Positions 51,374 through 53,166 of a stretch of DNA of 53,166 nucleotides are shown here, piece by piece. The notes under the pieces are model-generated. The model was not told where the DNA came from, did no database searches, and saw only the letters and a list, made by a program, of their open reading frames with translations. The stretch covers positions 1 to 53,166 of the forward strand of contig JANOBD010000217.1 in assembly GCA_031411495.1 (NCBI GenBank). Direction: 5' to 3'. Both the position numbers and the translations under genes were made by a program. Numbering within the stretch: position 1 is the stretch's first letter; each line of letters opens with the position of its first letter. Source of the DNA: JANOBD01 sp031411495 (lineage in GTDB: Bacteria; Planctomycetota; Phycisphaerae; Tepidisphaerales; Tepidisphaeraceae).

Positions 51374-52567
51374 CTACACAGCCGCGACCGCCGGCACCGA
51401 TGCGATGCCGAATTGCAAACGGTCCGCTGCACTCCGCCGATGCGCGTCGAGCAAGTGACCGTAGATTTTTCCGACGAGGATTCCGCCGTCCTTGTGACCA
51501 AGCCACTCGGCAATGGTCATGTAGTCGAGCCCGTGCATGACGCAGACGGATGCGAAGTAATGGCGGAGGTCGTGAAAGGCGAACCATTCGAGGCCGGCCC
51601 TCACGCGCACGGCGCGGAGCGCATTGCGGAAGGTGAGCGTGCGGCGGTCCTGTTGCCCGCGTTGCGGTGAGGGGAAGAGCCACTCGCTATCCGGCGGACG
51701 GCGCGTGCTCATTTCACGGAGCACGCCTTCGAGTTTGGGATTGAATTCGAGCGTGCGCTCCATGCCGTTCTTCGTCGGCGCGTTTCTGCCGATGGTGATT
51801 TTCCGTGCGGCGAAATCCACGTCGGCCCATTTCAAGCAAAGGGCCTCTTGCTCACGGCATCCCGAGAAGGCGAGGAAGCGGAGGTAGTCGGTGAACTGTT
51901 GCCCACTCTTCGGGAGTTCCTTCATCGCCGTCGTGAGGAGCCGTTGGAATTCGTCGGGCGTGAGGAGCCGGCGCTTCTGCCGTGGTTCGACATCGAGGTC
52001 GTCGAGCTTCGGGAGTGCGCGGATGTGCTCGTCCTTGAGCGCACGCTTGAGCAGTCCGCGCAGGCTGATGAGGTCGAGGTTCACCGTGCGGGCCGTCACG
52101 TCGTCGCCGAGCCGCTTGTCCTGATAGCTGGCGATGTGTTTCGTCGTGATGCGATTCACCGTCACGTTGCCGATGTGAGCGAGCCAGCGGAGCAGAGCAG
52201 CGCGGTCCTTGTCGCGAGTGTTCTGCCGACGCTTCTGCCGTGTCGCGGATTCGAGATACGTCTCGATGTAGTCGGCGAGCATTGGCTTGCGTCCCGAGGT
52301 CGGGAGCTTGTCCTCACGGCGGTCGTTCCGTTTGATTTCGAGCTGCTCCTTGGCCTCGGTGATGTTCGAGGCTTCGAGCGGAAAACGGCGAGCCGTCTTC
52401 TTTCCGCCGGGGCCTTCGACCCAGAGGCACGCGTAGTAACGACCGTTCCTCACGGAGAGGCCAGGGACTTTTCTATTGCGGGAATCGCGTGCGGCGGAGA
52501 ACGTGTAGCGGTGAGCATCCGCAGATACAGTGTCGTTTCCTTGTTCGAGAATTTCGGGGCGTTTCAT
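51374..52567 (-). CDS. int: Tyrosine recombinase (integrase)
   Basis: 397 aa from ATG 52567; the frame stays open upstream through the arm-site repeats. An arm-binding N-terminal part (SVRNGRYYACLWVEGPGGKK) is followed by a SAM-like core-binding domain (LADYIETYLESATRQKRR). The catalytic residues are Arg in AFSGCREQEAL, His-x-x-Arg in FHDLRHYF, His in EWLGHKDG and Tyr in GKIYGHLLDA. It catalyses integration into and excision from the adjacent tRNA gene. It is transcribed away from the tRNA, and a pair of arm-like motifs sits 10 bp upstream of its start, suggesting autoregulation. Confidence 0.92.
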   Translation of the reverse strand: MKRPEILEQGNDTVSADAHRYTFSAARDSRNRKVPGLSVRNGRYYACLWVEGPGGKKTARRFPLEASNITEAKEQLEIKRNDRREDKLPTSGRKPMLADYIETYLESATRQKRRQNTRDKDRAALLRWLAHIGNVTVNRITTKHIASYQDKRLGDDVTARTVNLDLISLRGLLKRALKDEHIRALPKLDDLDVEPRQKRRLLTPDEFQRLLTTAMKELPKSGQQFTDYLRFLAFSGCREQEALCLKWADVDFAARKITIGRNAPTKNGMERTLEFNPKLEGVLREMSTRRPPDSEWLFPSPQRGQQDRRTLTFRNALRAVRVRAGLEWFAFHDLRHYFASVCVMHGLDYMTIAEWLGHKDGGILVGKIYGHLLDAHRRSAADRLQFGIASVPAVAAV

Positions 52568-52576
52568 ACCGAGACT

Positions 52577-52597
52577 CTTGCACAATCCCTTGCACAA
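52577..52597. other. Putative integrase arm sites, right pair
   Basis: CTTGCACAA at 52577-52585 and 52589-52597, again with a 12-bp pitch. The pair is between the integrase start and the tRNA, 59 bp from the right att core. Confidence 0.65.
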
Positions 52598-52630
52598 CCG
52601 CAAGCGGAATCGGTCAATGCGTTCATAAGT

Positions 52631-52648
52631 GACTCATAATCAATGAAC
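52631..52648 (+). promoter_or_regulatory. Candidate -10 region of the tRNA, supplied by the element
   Basis: CATAAT (52635-52640) is 9 nt ahead of the tRNA 5' end. It lies in GACTCATAATC (52631-52641), an 11-bp exact copy of the anticodon region at 52678-52688. No convincing -35 was found. Confidence 0.4.
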
Positions 52649-52721
<73 letters not shown>

Positions 52722-52764
52722 CTGTTGGATTGCGGATTGCGGATTGGTGAATTGAATCCATGCG

Positions 52765-53166
52765 ATGAATCGGTCTTCACTCGGGAGAATTGCGATCGTA
52801 GGCTCTGGCGCAGTGGGGTGCTACTATGGCGGGATGCTGACGCATGCGGGGCATGATGTGCATTTCCTGATGCGCTCGGATCTCGACGTGGTGCGGCGCG
52901 ATGGGCTGCGCATTTTGACAAAGGGAAATGAAGTGCGGCTGCCCCGTGTGCAGTGCGCGGGGATCTCGGCGGAGATCGGGCCCGTGGATCTCGTGATCAT
53001 CTCATTAAAGGCGACGGCCAATGCCGACTTGGAGCACTTGCTGCCGCCGCTCATCGGCGAGCACACGGCACTGCTCACTTTGCAAAATGGGCTCGGCAAT
53101 GAGGCATTCCTGAGCCAGCGCTGGAGCCCGGAGCGCGTGATGGGCGGGCTGTGTTTTGTGTGCATC
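52765..53166 (+). CDS. panE: 2-dehydropantoate 2-reductase (ketopantoate reductase), partial
   Basis: The first 134 codons are present; the gene runs off the right edge. The N-terminal Rossmann motif is IAIVGSGAVGCYYGGML, matching GxGxxG for NADPH. Further family features are GHDVHFLMRSD, VDLVIISLKATAN (with the conserved Lys) and LLTLQNGLGNEAFL. The enzyme reduces ketopantoate to pantoate in pantothenate and CoA synthesis; related ApbA-type reductases cannot be separated in a partial sequence. The start ATG follows the tRNA by 43 bp. It is chromosomal DNA to the right of the element. Confidence 0.88.
   Translation, partial: MNRSSLGRIAIVGSGAVGCYYGGMLTHAGHDVHFLMRSDLDVVRRDGLRILTKGNEVRLPRVQCAGISAEIGPVDLVIISLKATANADLEHLLPPLIGEHTALLTLQNGLGNEAFLSQRWSPERVMGGLCFVCI

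Overview
The window looks like chromosome of a planctomycete, most likely class Phycisphaerae (Tepidisphaerales-like). This is inferred from four PEP-CTERM proteins ending in PEP, a short hydrophobic stretch and an RRR tail, a huge secreted protein with the planctomycete-type N-terminal motif IESLEVRRLFS, dockerin-like FDDLLxLAQNY repeats in three exported proteins, Thr-Gln-Pro linkers, high GC, and many dispersed intergenic palindromes. No 16S rRNA or other decisive marker is present.

Layout. 1-850: the 5' part of an isocitrate/isopropylmalate dehydrogenase (- strand) and tRNA-Ser(GCU) with a clear terminator. 1174-10344: + strand genes, beginning with a glycine-rich PEP-CTERM beta-helix protein, then PlsC-like acyltransferase, PAP2/sphingomyelin-synthase-like membrane enzyme, class 3 lipase, DUF3465 protein and HD phosphohydrolase; the middle part reads as a membrane-lipid cluster. 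10773-23478: housekeeping genes (CYTH protein, leuS, mfd, DinB, RarD, clpC, DedA). 23740-32600: a GbsR/MarR-type regulator with an operator-like palindrome, two exported amidohydrolases, and a tight TetR(CecR-like)-permease-ATPase-HlyD export operon preceded by two perfect palindromes around its promoter. 32613-46088: exported PEP-CTERM and dockerin-like proteins interleaved with dnaE, accA and a YciI protein.

46249-52721 is a compact (about 6.4 kb) integrative element in a CAU-anticodon tRNA gene. It is bounded by a 31-bp direct repeat of the tRNA 5' half. It carries a tyrosine integrase, a small membrane protein, a regulator, an excisionase, a small unknown protein and a primase-helicase. 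Six copies of a 9-bp motif (CTTGCACAA), in three pairs with 12-bp pitch, lie near both ends and look like integrase arm sites. The window ends in a ketopantoate reductase gene (panE-like, partial).

The most unusual items are: (i) a PEP-CTERM protein whose clan-CD (legumain/caspase-like) Cys and His blocks occur in reversed order, suggesting a circular permutation; (ii) the integrative element, which supplies the 5' half and probably the promoter of the host tRNA; (iii) palindromic or heptamer repeats inserted in frame inside the housekeeping genes mfd and leuS; (iv) two convergent exported-protein genes whose 3' ends overlap by 106 bp. All functional assignments come from reading the sequence, without database searches.
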